NCBI RefSeq assembly: GCF_024679245.1
Contig: NC_090182.1
Span: 33,317,047-33,381,046 of the forward strand
Direction of reading: 5' to 3'
DNA: 64,000 nucleotides
Source of the DNA: Pseudorasbora parva
Lineage: Eukaryota > Chordata > Actinopteri > Cypriniformes > Gobionidae
The notes under the pieces are model-generated. The model worked only from the letters and a program-made list of their open reading frames with translations. It had not been told where the DNA came from and did not search any database. Below are positions 52,201-64,000 of the stretch, one piece after another; within the stretch, counting starts at the first letter, position 1, and each line of letters opens with the position of its first letter. Both the position numbers and the translations under genes were made by a program.

Positions 52201-52767
52201 TGCTTTTGCATTAAACAATCGTGTGCATCAACGAGACAGTACCTTTGCATTGCATAGAAAGCGTTGTAGATTTAAGAATTAGCGCTTTTTCATAGCATAT
52301 AATATTTCGCGGTGCAATGAAGAGATTAGTGATTTTGCATTGCATTGCATACGAGTTTTATTGTGCATTGAAGACTTTTGCATGCATTGCATACAAAAAA
52401 CTTTGAGAAGATTAGTGTTTTTGCAATGCATCGCATTGCATACAAAAAAACTTGCGCAATGAGAAAATTAGTGCTTTTGCATTGCATCGCATTGAAGAAA
52501 TTTGTGTTTTTGATTGCATAGCATTTAAGTAGCTGTGCACTGCGTTTTTGCATTGCATTGAATACGAAGAAACATTTGCAATGAGATTAGTGATTTTGCA
52601 TTGCATTGCCTAAAAAATTCCCTTTGCAACGAAGAGAGAGTGCTTTTGCATTGCATAGAACTCGTACATTGAAGATCTTAGCGCTTTTGCTTTCCAAATA
52701 ACAATTCGCTGTGCAATGAAGAGATTACGGCTTTTGCATTGCATTGCATACGAAAAAACTCGTGCAT

Positions 52768-53488
52768 ATCAAAAACTGACAAAACATTAAGAGTCTATTG
52801 GTATGCATAGAAAGTTCAAGTTCATGATACCAGGGTCAGAAAAAAATAGTTCAAAAAGTTATGTTTGAACTTCTGAAGAAACACCATCAAGTCAAAAGTC
52901 AGTTTTCACAATTTAAGTTCAAAGACTCCTTGGCCAAAAATATATACAACATTTCACACTTAAACTACTGAATCTGAATCTATGAAAATATATGTATAGA
53001 AAGTTCAAGTTCATAGGATCCAGGGTCAATTTTTTTTTTAAAGTCATCCTTGAACTATTGATGAAAAACAGAAGGAAGCTATAGAAATATAGAACATTCA
53101 AGTTTACAGACTCTGGGAAAACATAAGTTCAAAATGTCATCCTTAAACTGCTTATGAATCTAATAGTATGATAGAAAGTTCATATAATCCAGGGTCAGAA
53201 TATTTTTTCAAAAAGTCACATTTGAACTTTTGATGAAACATCAGAAAGTCATATGTCTGTTTATACATTTAAAGTTCAAAGACTCCTTGGCCAAAAAAAT
53301 ATTCAAAATGTCACACCTGAACTACTAGATGAATCTATCTTTCATTTATAAAAAGATCAAGTTCATAGAATCTAGGGTCAATTTTTTTTTCAACAAGTCA
53401 TATTTGATTTACTGATGAAACTTCAGAAAGTCTTTAAGTCTATATATAAAATATAAATTTCAAAGACCATTTGACCAAAAATTTGTTC
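52768..53488. repeat. Decayed satellite between minisatellite and LINE, copy 2
   Basis: Copy of 10698-11490 lacking roughly its first 90 bp (the 'tatatatagaaagttcaagttcaaac' part is gone). The remainder matches at an offset near 42,000 with occasional substitutions and a shorter T run. Confidence 0.85.
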
Positions 53489-53505
53489 AAAAGTTCATAC
53501 TTGAA
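53489..53505. repeat. LINE target-site duplication, 5' side, copy 2
   Basis: aaaagttcatacttgaa, identical over all 17 bases to the 3' half at 54924-54940. This is the clearest evidence that the LINE entered satellite DNA by target-primed integration. Part of the AAAA could belong to the tail on the 3' side, so the true duplication is 13-17 bp. Confidence 0.8.
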
Positions 53506-54787
53506 TGAAGATACCAATGTGTGGAAAGTTTTAGATAAATGTCAAGTTAAACTTAACTCTCGGTTATTGCGAGATATAAGCCTACTAGGTAGAATATTTT
53601 TGACCAAGATGGAAAGCATTTCTAGGTTAATCTATCCTGCACACACTATTGCTATTTCAAATAGAGCTATTAAAAAAATCAATCAGGTTAACTTTGGTTA
53701 CATTTGGAGAAAGAAAACCCATTACATAAAAAGAGTAAAGATGATAAAAGAGTTTAAAGATGGAGGTCTACAAGCCATTGATTTTGATTCTATAAATGGG
53801 ACCCTTAAAATTAATTGGCTGAAATCATTTTTAAGCAATAATAATTTTTGGTTTCATATTCCCAGAGAATTGTTCAAGAAATTAGGAGGAATATAATTTT
53901 TGTTAAATTGTGATTTCACCGTTCAACGTCTCCCAATTAAACTATCTAAATTTCACCAACAAGTTTTGCTATACTGTGGAATAATAGATATATTACAGTT
54001 AGGAAGAAATCACTGTACGACAAGGAATGGATGGAGAAAGGTATTTGGTCAGTGTCCCATTTAATAGATAGAAATAGTGGTATTATATCTTATGAGAATT
54101 TTTTGTACTAAATATAATTTTATTTGTAACCGGGCCAGATTTGATTCTATTACTAAGGCTATCCCCAAATCTATTATTTTTCTACTTAAAGAAATTCTCT
54201 CTTATTCAATCCCTAGGGCCCCGAATTTTACATCTCTCTTAATTGAAGGTTGTGATTTTAAAGAAAGTAAACTTTCGAACAAAATGATTAGAAATAGATT
54301 TAACAACATTTCGTATCCTTTAATTGCTTATAGAAATTCAATTGCAAAAAAATTCTCAAAACAAACCATTCCCATGCTTAGAACTAAATATTTAAAATTT
54401 CCTTTACCCCCCAAAATAAAAGAAATTCATTAAAAAATTTTAAATGGGATATACCCATCCAAAGAATACCTTCGACTTAGATTTGGTTTTGTAATAATTG
54501 TTTATTTTGTGACGGCATTGAAACCACAGACCATCTATTTTTTCATTGTATTTTTGTGGAGGCTTTGTGGTCGGATGTTTATGACTGGCTTTTTCCAAAG
54601 GTATCTCACCTTGAAGATTTCACTGTAAAAGACATGCAAGTTCTTAAAGGTGAAACCAAGGTTTTACTCATTTCATAATGAGTTCAACTTGTACACAAAA
54701 GCCCTAAAAATTATGAAAAAGAAAAATGCAATCAATCTTTATTCCATTATAGAAGAAAAAACCCTAGCCCCATTTATTTTATATTAA
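53506..54787 (+). pseudogene. LINE ORF2 C-terminal remnant, copy 2
   Basis: Same ORF2 remnant as copy 1, further decayed. The first segment (to the shared TAA at 53894-53896) has W-to-R in 'NSWLLRD' and E-to-K in 'KRVEMIKEF'. The 47-bp deletion removes the 'TPHNTP' region. A T-to-A change after 'IKEIH' creates a new stop at 54431-54433. The 86-bp deletion removes sequence just after 'EDFTVKD'. The CCHC zinc-knuckle motif is retained (offset 41,951 from copy 1). The stop and frameshifts shared with copy 1 predate the duplication; the deletions and the extra stop are later. Confidence 0.87.
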
Positions 54788-54927
54788 TTAATTTAATATT
54801 TTCTTTTAATTTTTATGGATGTATTTTATTTATTTTAAGCACCTGGTCTGTATTTTCTACTATGAAAATTTGTGTTATTGCCATGCTGTTTGTATATGAT
54901 TTCTGTTCAATAAAAAAAAAAAAAAAA
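53506..54927 (+). mobile_element. 5'-truncated LINE (L1/Tx1-like), copy 2
   Basis: Same insertion as 11508-13062, carried along by the ~42-kb duplication: same 5' truncation point, same flanking satellite and same target-site duplication. It is shorter because of a 47-bp deletion near 53974 and an 86-bp deletion near 54634. The tail is 16 A (54912-54927). In the first 426 bases of the remnant frame I count three substitutions between the copies, so they are roughly 99% identical there. Confidence 0.9.
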
Positions 54928-54940
54928 GTTCATACTTGAA
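54924..54940. repeat. LINE target-site duplication, 3' side, copy 2
   Basis: aaaagttcatacttgaa directly after or overlapping the A tail, followed by 'ctactgatgaaacatgag', the normal satellite continuation. Confidence 0.78.
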
Positions 54941-56060
54941 CTACTGATGAAACATGAGTGTTCATAGACTCTTTGGAAAAAAATAAGTTCAAAGTTTATC
55001 CTTGAACTACTAATGAAATATATGGCGTCTATTGTGATGCATAGAAAGTTACAATTCATATAATCTAGCGTCAGAATTTTTATTTTTCAACAAGTCATTT
55101 TTGATTTACTGATGAAACTTCAGAAAGTCTTTAAGTCTATCTATATGCATATAAAATTCAGATACTATTTGACAAAAAAAATTAGTTCAAAAATTGATTT
55201 AAAGTTCAAGTTCATAGGATCCAGGGTCAGAAATTTTATTTTTCAAAAAATTCAACCTTGAACTACTGATGAAACAACAGAAGAAATATATTCATATATA
55301 TAAAAAGTTCAAGTTCAAATACTCTTAGGCAAAAAATAAGTTATCTATTAGTGTAGAAAGTTCAAGTTCAAAGACTCTGGTAAAAAGTAAGTTAAAAATG
55401 TCATCCTTGAACAACTTATGAAACAACAGAATGAATCTATTCGTATGATTAATGTTCAAGTTTATTAAATCAGATTTTTTTTTCCCCAAAAAGTCACATT
55501 TTAATTTTTGATAAAAAGTCATAAGTCGTTATAGAAAGTTACATTTCAAAGACTCTTTGGCAAAAAATAAGTTCAAAAGTTCATCCTTGAACTCCAGATG
55601 AAATATTACGAGTCCATTGGTATAAATAGAAAGCTCACATTCATAGGCTCTTTGGAAACAAATAAGTTCAAAGCTTATCCTTGAACTACTGATAAAAATA
55701 TAAGGAGTCTTTATTTTATGCATAGAAAGTTCAAGTTTATAGACTATAGGGTGAGAATTTACATTTTTCAAAAAAAGTATTCCTTTTTCTACTGATAAAA
55801 CTTCAGAAGGAATCTATTAGTTTATATAAAGTAAGTTAAATTATAGAAAGTTAAATTAAAGAAAGTTAAATTATATAAAGTAAGTTAAATTATAGAAAGT
55901 TCAAGTTCAAACACTGTTTGGCCACAAATAAATTAAAAAGTTGATTCTTAAGCTACTGATGAAACATTAGAAGGAATCTATTACTATGTATAGAAGGTTC
56001 AAGTTCATAGGATCCAGGGTCCGAATTTTATTTTATTTTTTAAATTCCTCCTTGAACTAC
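54941..56060. repeat. Decayed satellite downstream of LINE, copy 2
   Basis: Copy of 13076-14119 at offset about 41,870-41,930, with small indels and substitutions. It contains one private expansion (55826-55899). No gene is seen. The chance minus-strand frames here are only 65-80 residues. Confidence 0.85.
55826..55899. repeat. Private short-repeat expansion in copy 2
   Basis: 'taagttaaattatagaaag' at 55832 and again at 55881 (49 bp apart), with two degenerate 'gaaagttaaatta' units between. Copy 1 has a single 'tatagaaagttcaag' at the equivalent place near 13960. Confidence 0.8.
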
Positions 56061-59000
56061 TGATGAAACATTAGGAGTCAATTGGTATGCATATCAGGTT
56101 CAAGTGCATAGATACCAGGGTCAGAAAAAAATAGTTCAAGAAATCATGTTTGAACTTCTGAAGAATCACCTAAGAGTATACATTTTAAGTTTGAAGAATC
56201 CTTGGCCAAAAATGTCTTCAAAATTTCACACTTGAGCTACTGATTAATCTATTACTATGTATAGAAAGTTCAAGTTCATAGACTCTTTGGCAAAAAATAA
56301 GCTCAAATGTTCATCCTTGAACTACTGATGAAATATACAGAGTCTATTGGTATGCATAGAAATGTCAAGTTCATAGATACCAGGGTCAGAAAAAATAGTT
56401 CAAGAAATCATGATTGAACTTCTGAAGAATCACCTAAGAGTCATAAGTCTGTTTATACATTTTAAGTTTGAAGAATCCTTGACCAAAAATGTCTTCAAAA
56501 TTTCATAGTTGAGCTACTGATTAATCTATTACTATGTATAGAAAGTTCAAGTTCATAGACTCTTTGGCAATAAAATAAGTTCAAAAGTTCATCCTTGAAC
56601 TGCTGATGAAACATTAGGAGTCATTAGTATCTATTGGACTCAAATGGTATACATTTTAAGTTTGAAGACTCCTTGGCCAAAAATGAATTCAAAATTTCAG
56701 ACTTGAACTACTGATGAATCTATTACTATGTATAGAAAGTTCAAGTTCATAGACTCTTTGGCAAAAAAATAAGTTCAAAAGTTCATCCTTGAACTACTGA
56801 TGAAACATTAGGAGTCATTGGTATCTATTGGACTCAATTGGTATACATATAAGGTTCAAGTTCATACTCATTGGCAAAAAATAAGTTCAAAAGTTCATTC
56901 ATGAACTACTGATGAAATATACAGAGTCTATTGGTATGCACAGAAATGTCAAGTTCATAGATACCAGGGTCAGAAGAAATAGTTCAAGAAATCATGTTTG
57001 AACTTCTGAAGAATCACCGAAGAGTCATAAGTCTGTTTATACATTTTAAGTTTGAAGAATCCTTGGCCAAAAATGTCTTCAAAATGTCACACTTTAGCTA
57101 CTGATTAATCTATTACTATGTATAGAAAGTTCAAGTTCATAGACTCTTTGGCAATAAAATAAGTTCAAAAGTTCATCCTTGAACTGCTGATGAAACATTA
57201 GGAGTCATTAGTATCTATTGGACTCAATTGGTATACATTTTAAGTTTGAAGACTCCTTGGCCAAAAATGAATTCAAAATTTCAGACTTGAACTACTGATG
57301 AATCTATTACTATGTATAGAAAGTTCAAGTTCATAGACTCTTTGGCAAAAAAATAAGTTCAAAAGTTCATCCTTGAACTACTGATGAAACATTAGGAGTC
57401 ATTGGTATCTATTGGACTCAATTGGTATACATATAAGGTTCAAGTTCATACTCATTGGCAAAAAATAAGTTCAAAAGTTCATTCATGAACTACTGATGAA
57501 ATATACAGAGTTTTTGGTATGCATAGAAATGTCAAGTTCATAGATACCAGGGTCAGAAAAAATAGTTCAAGAAATCATGTTTGAAGTTCTGAAGAAACAC
57601 CGTAGAGTAAAAAGTCTGTTTATACATTTTAAGTTTGAAGACTCCTTGGCCAAAAATGTATTCAAAATTTCAGACTTGAACTACTGATGAGTCTATTACT
57701 ATGTATAGAAAGTTCAAGTTCATAGACTCTTTGGCAAAAACTAAGTTCAAAAGTTCATGCTTGACCTACTGGTGAAATATACAGAGTCTATTGATATGCA
57801 TAAGACATTTCAAGTTCATAGATACCAGGGTCAGAAAAAAATAGTTCAAGAAATCGTGTTTGAACTTCTGAAGAAACACTGTAGAGTCAAATGTCTGTTT
57901 ATACATTTTCAGTTTAAAGACTCCTTGGCAAAAAATATAGTCAAAATTTCACACTTGAACTACTGATGAATCTATTTCTATGTATAGAAAGTTCAAGTTC
58001 ATAGACTCTTTGGCAAAAAAATAAGCTCAAATGTTCATGCATGAACTACTGATGAAATATACAGAGTTTTTGGTATGCATAGATATGTCAAGTTCATAGA
58101 TACCAGGGTCAGAAAAAATAGTTCATGAAATCATGTTTGAACTTCTGAAGAAACACCGTAGAGTCATATGTCTTTTTATACATCTTTAGGTTTGAAGACT
58201 CCTTTGCCAAAAATGTATTCAAAATTTCAGACTTGAACTACTGATGAATCTATTACTATGTATAGAAAGTTCAAGTTCATAGACTCTTTGGCAAAAAATA
58301 AGTTCAAAAGTTCATCCTTGAACTACTGGTGAAATATACGGAGTCTATTGATATGCATAGACATTTCGAGTTCATAGATGCCAGGGTCAGAAAAAATAGT
58401 TCAAGAAATCATGTTTGAAGTTCTGAAGAAACACCGTAGAGTAAAAAGTCTGTTTATACATTTTAAGTTTGAAGACTCCTTGGCCAAAAATGTATTCAAA
58501 ACTTCAGACTTGAACTACTGATGAGTCTATTACTATGTATAGAAAGTTCAAGTTCATAGACTCTTTGGCAAAAAATAAGTTCAAAAGTTCATCCTTGAAC
58601 TACTGGTGAAAAATACACAGTTTTTGGTATGCATAAAATGTCAAGTTCATAGATACCAGGGTCAGAAAAAATAGTTCATGAAATCATGTTTGAACTTCTG
58701 AAGAAACACCGTAGAGTCATATTTCTTTTTATACATTTTTTAGTTTGAAGATTCCTTTGCCAAAAATGTATTCAAAATTTCAGACTTGATCTACTGATGA
58801 ATCTATTACTATTTATAGAAAGTACAAGTTCATAGACTCTTCGGCAAAAAATAAGTTCAAAAGTTCATCCTTGAACTACTGGTGAAATATACGGAGTCTA
58901 TTGATATGCATAGACATTTCAAGTTCATAGATACCAGGGTCAGAAAAAATAGTTCAAGAAATCATGATTGAAATTCTGAAGAAATACCGTAGAGTCACAA

Positions 59001-62000
59001 GTGTGTTTATACATTTTAAGTATGAAAACTCCTTGGCCAAAAATATAGTCAAAATTTCACACTTGAACTACTGATGAATCTATTTCTATGTATAGAATGT
59101 TCAAGTTCATAGACTCTTTGGCAAAAAATAAGCTCAAAAGTTCATCCTTGAACTACTGGTGAAATATACAGAGTCTATTGATATGCATAGACATTTCAAG
59201 TTCATAGATACCAGGGTCAGAAAAAATAGTTCAAGAAATCATGTTTGAACTTCTGAAGAATCACCCAAGATTCATAAGTCTGTTTATACATTTTATGTTT
59301 GAAGACTCCTTGGCCAAAAATGTATTCAAAATTTCAGACTTGAACTACTGGTGAGTCTATTACTATGTATAGAAAGTTCAAGTTCATAGACTCTTTGGCA
59401 AAAAATACGTTTAAAACTTCATCCTTGAACTACTGATGAACTATACAGAGTCTAATGGTATGCATTGACATCTCAAGATTCCAGGGTGAGAGAAATTGTT
59501 CAAAAAGTCATGTTTGAAGTTCTGAAGAAACACCGTAGAGTCATATGTCTTTTTATACATTTTTAGGTTTGAAGACTCCTTGGCCAAAAATGTATTCAAA
59601 ATTTCAGACTTGAACTACTGATGAATCTATTACTATGTGTAGAAAGTACAATTTCATAGACTGTTTGGCAAAAAAATAAGTTCAAATGTTCATCCTTGAA
59701 CTACTGGTGAAATATACAGAGTCTATTGATATGCATAGACATTTCAAGTTCATAGATACCAGGGTCAGAAAAAATAGTTCAAGAAATCATGTTTGAACTT
59801 CTGAAGAATCACCCAAGATTCATAAGTCTGTTTATACATTTTATGTTTGAAGACTCCTTGGCCAAAAATGTATTCAAAATTTCAGACTTGAACTACTGAT
59901 GAATCTATTACTATGTGTAGAAAGTACAATTTCATAGACTGTTTGGCAAAAAAATAAGTTCAAATGTTCATCCTTGAACTACTGATGAAATATACAGAGT
60001 CTATTGGTATGCATAGAAATGTCAAGTTCATAGATACCAGGGTCAGAAAAAATAGTTCAAGAAATCATGTTTGAACTTCTGAAGAATCACCGAAGAGTCA
60101 TAAGTCTGTTTATACATTTTAAGTTTGAAGAATCCTTGGCCAAAAATGTATTCAAAATTTCAGACTTGAACTACTAATGAATTTATTATTATGTATAGAA
60201 AGTTCAAGTTCATAGACTCTTTGGCAAAAAATACGTTTAAAACTTCATCCTTGAACTACTGATGAAATATACGGAGTCTATTGGTATGCATAGAAATGTC
60301 AAGTTCATACATTACCAGGGTCAATACCAGGGTCAGAAAAAATAGTTCAAGAAATCATGTTTGAACTTTTGAAGAATCACCTTAAAGTCATAAGTCTGTT
60401 CATACATTTTAAGTTTGAAGAATCCTTAGCCAAAAATATATAAAAAATGTCACACTTGAACTACTGATAATCTATTACTATTTATAGAAAGTTCAAGTTC
60501 TGAGACTCTTTGGCAAAAAATAAGTTCAAAAGTTCATTCCTTGAACTACTGATGAAATATACAGAGTCTATTGGTATGCATAGAAATGTCAAGGTCATAG
60601 ATGCCAGGGTCAGAAAAAATAGTTCAAGAAATCATGTTTGAACTTCTGAAGAAACACCATAGAGTCATAAGTCTGTTTATACATTTTAAGTTTGAAGAAT
60701 CCTTGGTCAAAAATATAGTCAAAATTTCACACTTGAACTACTGATTAATCTATTACTATGTATAGAAAGTTCAAGTTCATAGACTCTTTAGCAAAAAATA
60801 AGTTCAAAAGTTCATCCTTGAACTACTGGTGAAATATACGGAGTCCATTGATATGCATAGACATTTCAAGTTCATAGATACCACGGTCAGAAAAAATAGT
60901 TCAAGAAATCATGTTTGAACTTCTGAAGAATCACCGAAGAGTCATAAGTCTGTTTATACATTTTAAGTTTGAAGGATCCTTGGCCAAAAATGTCTTCAAA
61001 ATTTCACACTTGAGCTACTGATTAATATTACTATGTATAGAAAGTTCAAGGTTCATAGACTCTTTGGCAAAAAAATAAGTTCAAAAGTTCATCCTTGAAC
61101 TACTGATGAAACATTAGGAGTCATTGGTATCTATTGGACTCAATTGGTATACATATAAGGTTCAAGCTCATACTCTTTGGCAAAAAATAAGTTCAAAAGT
61201 TCATCCTTGAACTACTGATGAAATATACAGAGTCTATTGGTATGCACAGAAATGTCAATTTCATAGATACCAGGGTCAGAAGAAATAGTTCAAGAAATCA
61301 TGTTTGAACTTCTGAAGAAACACCGTAGAGTCATATGTCTTTTTATACATTTTAAGTTTGAAGACTCCTTGGCCAAAAATGAATTCAAAATTTCAGACTT
61401 GAACTACTGATGAATCTATTACTATGTATAGAAAGTTCAAGTTCATAGACTCTTTGGCAAAAAAATAAGTTCAAAAGTTCATCCTTGAAATACTGATGAA
61501 ACATTAGGAGTCATTGGTATCTATTGGACTCAATTGGTATACATATAAGGTTCAAGTTCATACTCATTGGCAAAAAATAAGTTCAAAAGTTCATTCATGA
61601 ACTACTGATGAAATATACAGAGTTTTTGGTATGCATAGAAATGTCAAGTTCATAGATACCAGGGTCAGAAAAAATAGTTCAAGAAATCATGTTTGAAGTT
61701 CTGAAGAAACACCGTAGAGTAAAAAGTCTGTTTATACATTTTAAGTTTGAAGACTCCTTGGCCAAAAATGTATTCAAAATTTCAGACTTGAACTACTGAT
61801 GAGTCTATTACTATGTATAGAAAGTTCAAGTTCATAGACTCTTTGGCAAAAAATAAGTTCAAAAGTTCATGCTTGACCTACTGGTGAAATATACAGAGTC
61901 TATTGATATGCATAAGACATTTCAAGTTCATAGATACCAGGGTCAGAAAAAATAGTTCAAGAAATCGTGTTTGAACTTCTGAAGAAACACTGTAGAGTCA

Positions 62001-64000
62001 AATGTCTGTTTATACATTTTCAGTTTAAAGACTCCTTGGCAAAAAATATAGTCAAAATTTCACACTTGAACTACTGATGAATCTATTTCTATGTATAGAA
62101 AGTTCAAGTTCATAGACTCTTTGGCAAAAAATAAGCTCAAATGTTCATGCATGAACTACTGATGAAATATACAGAGTTTTTGGTATGCATAGATATGTCA
62201 AGTTCATAGATACCAGGGTCAGAAAAAATAGTTCATGAAATCATGTTTGAACTTCTGAAGAAACACCGTAGAGTCATATGTCTTTTTATACATCTTTAGG
62301 TTTGAAGACTCCTTTGCCAAAAATGTATTCAAAATTTCAGACTTGAACTACTGATGAATCTATTACTATGTATAGAAAGTTCAAGTTCATAGACTCTTTG
62401 GCAAAAAATAAGTTCAAAAGTTCATCCTTGAACTACTGGTGAAATATACGGAGTCTATTGATATGCATAGACATTTCGAGTTCATAGATGCCAGGGTCAG
62501 AAAAAATAGTTCAAGAAATCATGTTTGAAGTTCTGAAGAAACACCGTAGAGTAAAAAGTCTGTTTATACATTTTAAGTTTGAAGACTCCTTGGCCAAAAA
62601 TGTATTCAAAATTTCAGACTTGAACTACTGATGAGTCTATTACTATGTATAGAAAGTTCAAGTTCATAGACTCTTTGGCAAAAAATAAGTTCAAAAGTTC
62701 ATCCTTGAACTACTGGTGAAATATACAGAGTCTATTGATATGCATAAGACATTTCAAGTTCATAGATACCAGGGTCAGAAAAAATAGTTCAAGAAATCAT
62801 GTTTGAACTTCTGAAGAAACACTGTAGAGTCAAATGTCTGTTTATACATTTTCAGTTTGAAGACTCCTTGGCAAAAAATATAGTCAAAATTTCACACTTG
62901 AACTACTGATGAATCTATTTCTATGTATAGAAAGTTCAAGTTCATAGACTCTTTGGCAAAAAATAAGCTCAAATGTTCATCCTTGAACTACTGATGAAAT
63001 ATACAGAGTCTATTGGTATGCATAGAAATGTCAAGTTCATAGATACCAGGGTCAGAAAAAATAGTTCAAGAAATCATGTTTGAACTTCTGAAGAATCACC
63101 TTAGAGTCATAAGTCTGTTTATAAATTTTAAGTTTGAAGAATCCTTGGCCAAAAATGTCTTCAAAATTTCACACTTTAGCTACTGATTAATCTATTACTA
63201 TGTATAGAAAGTTCAAGTTCATAGACTCTTTGGCAAAAAAAAATAAGTTCAAAAGTTCATCCTTGAACAACTGATGAAATATTAGGAGTCATTGGTATCT
63301 ATTGTACTCAATTGGTATACATATAAGGTTCAAGCTCATACTCTTTGGCAAAAAATAAGTTCAAAAGTTCATCCATGAACTACTTGATGAAATATACAGA
63401 GTTTTTGGTATGCATAGAAATGTCAAGTTCATAGATACCAGGGTCAGAAAAAATATTTCATGAAATCATGTTTGAACTTCTGAAGAAACACCGTAGAGTC
63501 ATATGTCTTTTTATACATTTTTATGTTTGAAGACTCCTTTGCCAAAAATGTATTCAAAATTTTAGACTTGAACTACTGATGAATCTATTACTATGCATAG
63601 AAAGTTCAAGTTCATAGACTCTTTGGCAAAAAATAAGTTCAAAAGTTCATCCTTGAACTACTGGTGAAATATACGGAGTCTATTGATATGCATAGACATT
63701 TCAAGTTCATAGATACCAGGGTCAGAAAAAATAGTTCAAGAAATCATGATTGAAATTCTGAAGAAATACCGTAGAGTCACAAGTGTGTTTATACATTTTA
63801 AGTTTGAAAACTCCTTGGCCAAAAATATAGTCAAAATTTCACACTTGAACTACTGATGAATCTATTTCTATGTATAGAATGTTCAAGTTCATAGACTCTT
63901 TGGCAAAAAATAAGCTCAAAAGTTCATCCTTGAACTACTGATGAAATATACAGAGTCTATTTGTTATGCATAGAAATGTCAAGTTCATAGATACCAGGGT
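56061..64000. repeat. Satellite block III (278/390-bp monomers)
   Basis: Head-to-tail monomers as in block II, running off the window end. It has internal tandem copies, such as the ~520-bp block near 56560-57090 repeated near 57140, and a ~4.1-kb repetition: the 'gcttgacctactggtg' variant is at about 57761 and 61870. The part from 61010 resembles the window start. The 68-70 residue plus-strand frame at 57757 is a chance frame in a monomer. No gene is seen. Confidence 0.93.

Larger units (their letters stand above)
47419..52767. repeat. 51-bp minisatellite array 2
   Basis: Same unit family, leader and trailer as array 1, about 5.35 kb long. The first ~700 bp track array 1 closely at offset 42,233. 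The interior differs in unit order and number, and a ~1.53-kb block is tandemly repeated here but not in array 1. Minus-strand frames of up to 165 residues arise from the 17-codon periodicity; no initiation context, conserved domain or non-repeat coding sequence supports a gene. The array ends at 'aaaaaactcgtgcat', joined directly to satellite sequence 'atcaaaaactgac' by a deletion relative to copy 1. Confidence 0.92.

Noticed and set aside
1..64000. CENP-B box or telomeric repeats
   Set aside because: I saw no TTCG-N4-A-N2-CGGG word and no TTAGGG arrays by eye; a systematic scan was not possible.

Overview
This is eukaryotic, strongly AT-rich, non-genic repeat DNA. I find no intact protein-coding gene, no RNA gene and no prokaryotic signature. 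The only recognisable coding remnants are two copies of one dead, 5'-truncated LINE. Its ORF2 C-terminal sequence looks like L1/Tx1-type non-LTR elements of fishes and amphibians, so a teleost or other aquatic vertebrate is the best guess. The species cannot be fixed from the sequence.

Layout: (1) 1-4740, satellite block I, built of ~278-bp and ~390-bp monomers. (2) 4741-5070, a decayed satellite tail ending in AATAAA plus an A28 tract. (3) 5071-5185, a short junction with two hairpins. (4) 5186-10697, a 51-bp minisatellite rich in TTGCATTGCAT. (5) 10698-11490, decayed satellite. (6) 11491-13075, the LINE remnant between target-site duplications. (7) 13076-14119, decayed satellite. (8) 14120-46970, the main homogenised satellite array, holding two tandem higher-order copies of 10.05 and 10.84 kb and then a region of shorter rearranged copies. 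(9) 46971-56060, a second copy of parts 2-7 in the same order and orientation. (10) 56061-64000, satellite block III.

The main result is nested repetition at four or more scales. A ~93-bp ancestral module is arranged as a trimer (~278 bp) or tetramer (~390 bp). Those monomers form ~10-kb higher-order units. The whole assembly, with the minisatellite and the LINE, recurs at about 41.9-42.2 kb spacing. The LINE inserted once, before the ~42-kb duplication, and so serves as a relative clock. The two copies then decayed separately: copy 2 has 47-bp and 86-bp deletions and an extra stop. The two minisatellite arrays were also reshuffled internally after duplication. This fits centromeric, pericentromeric or other heterochromatic DNA evolving by unequal exchange. 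Chromosomal position and function cannot be read from the sequence.
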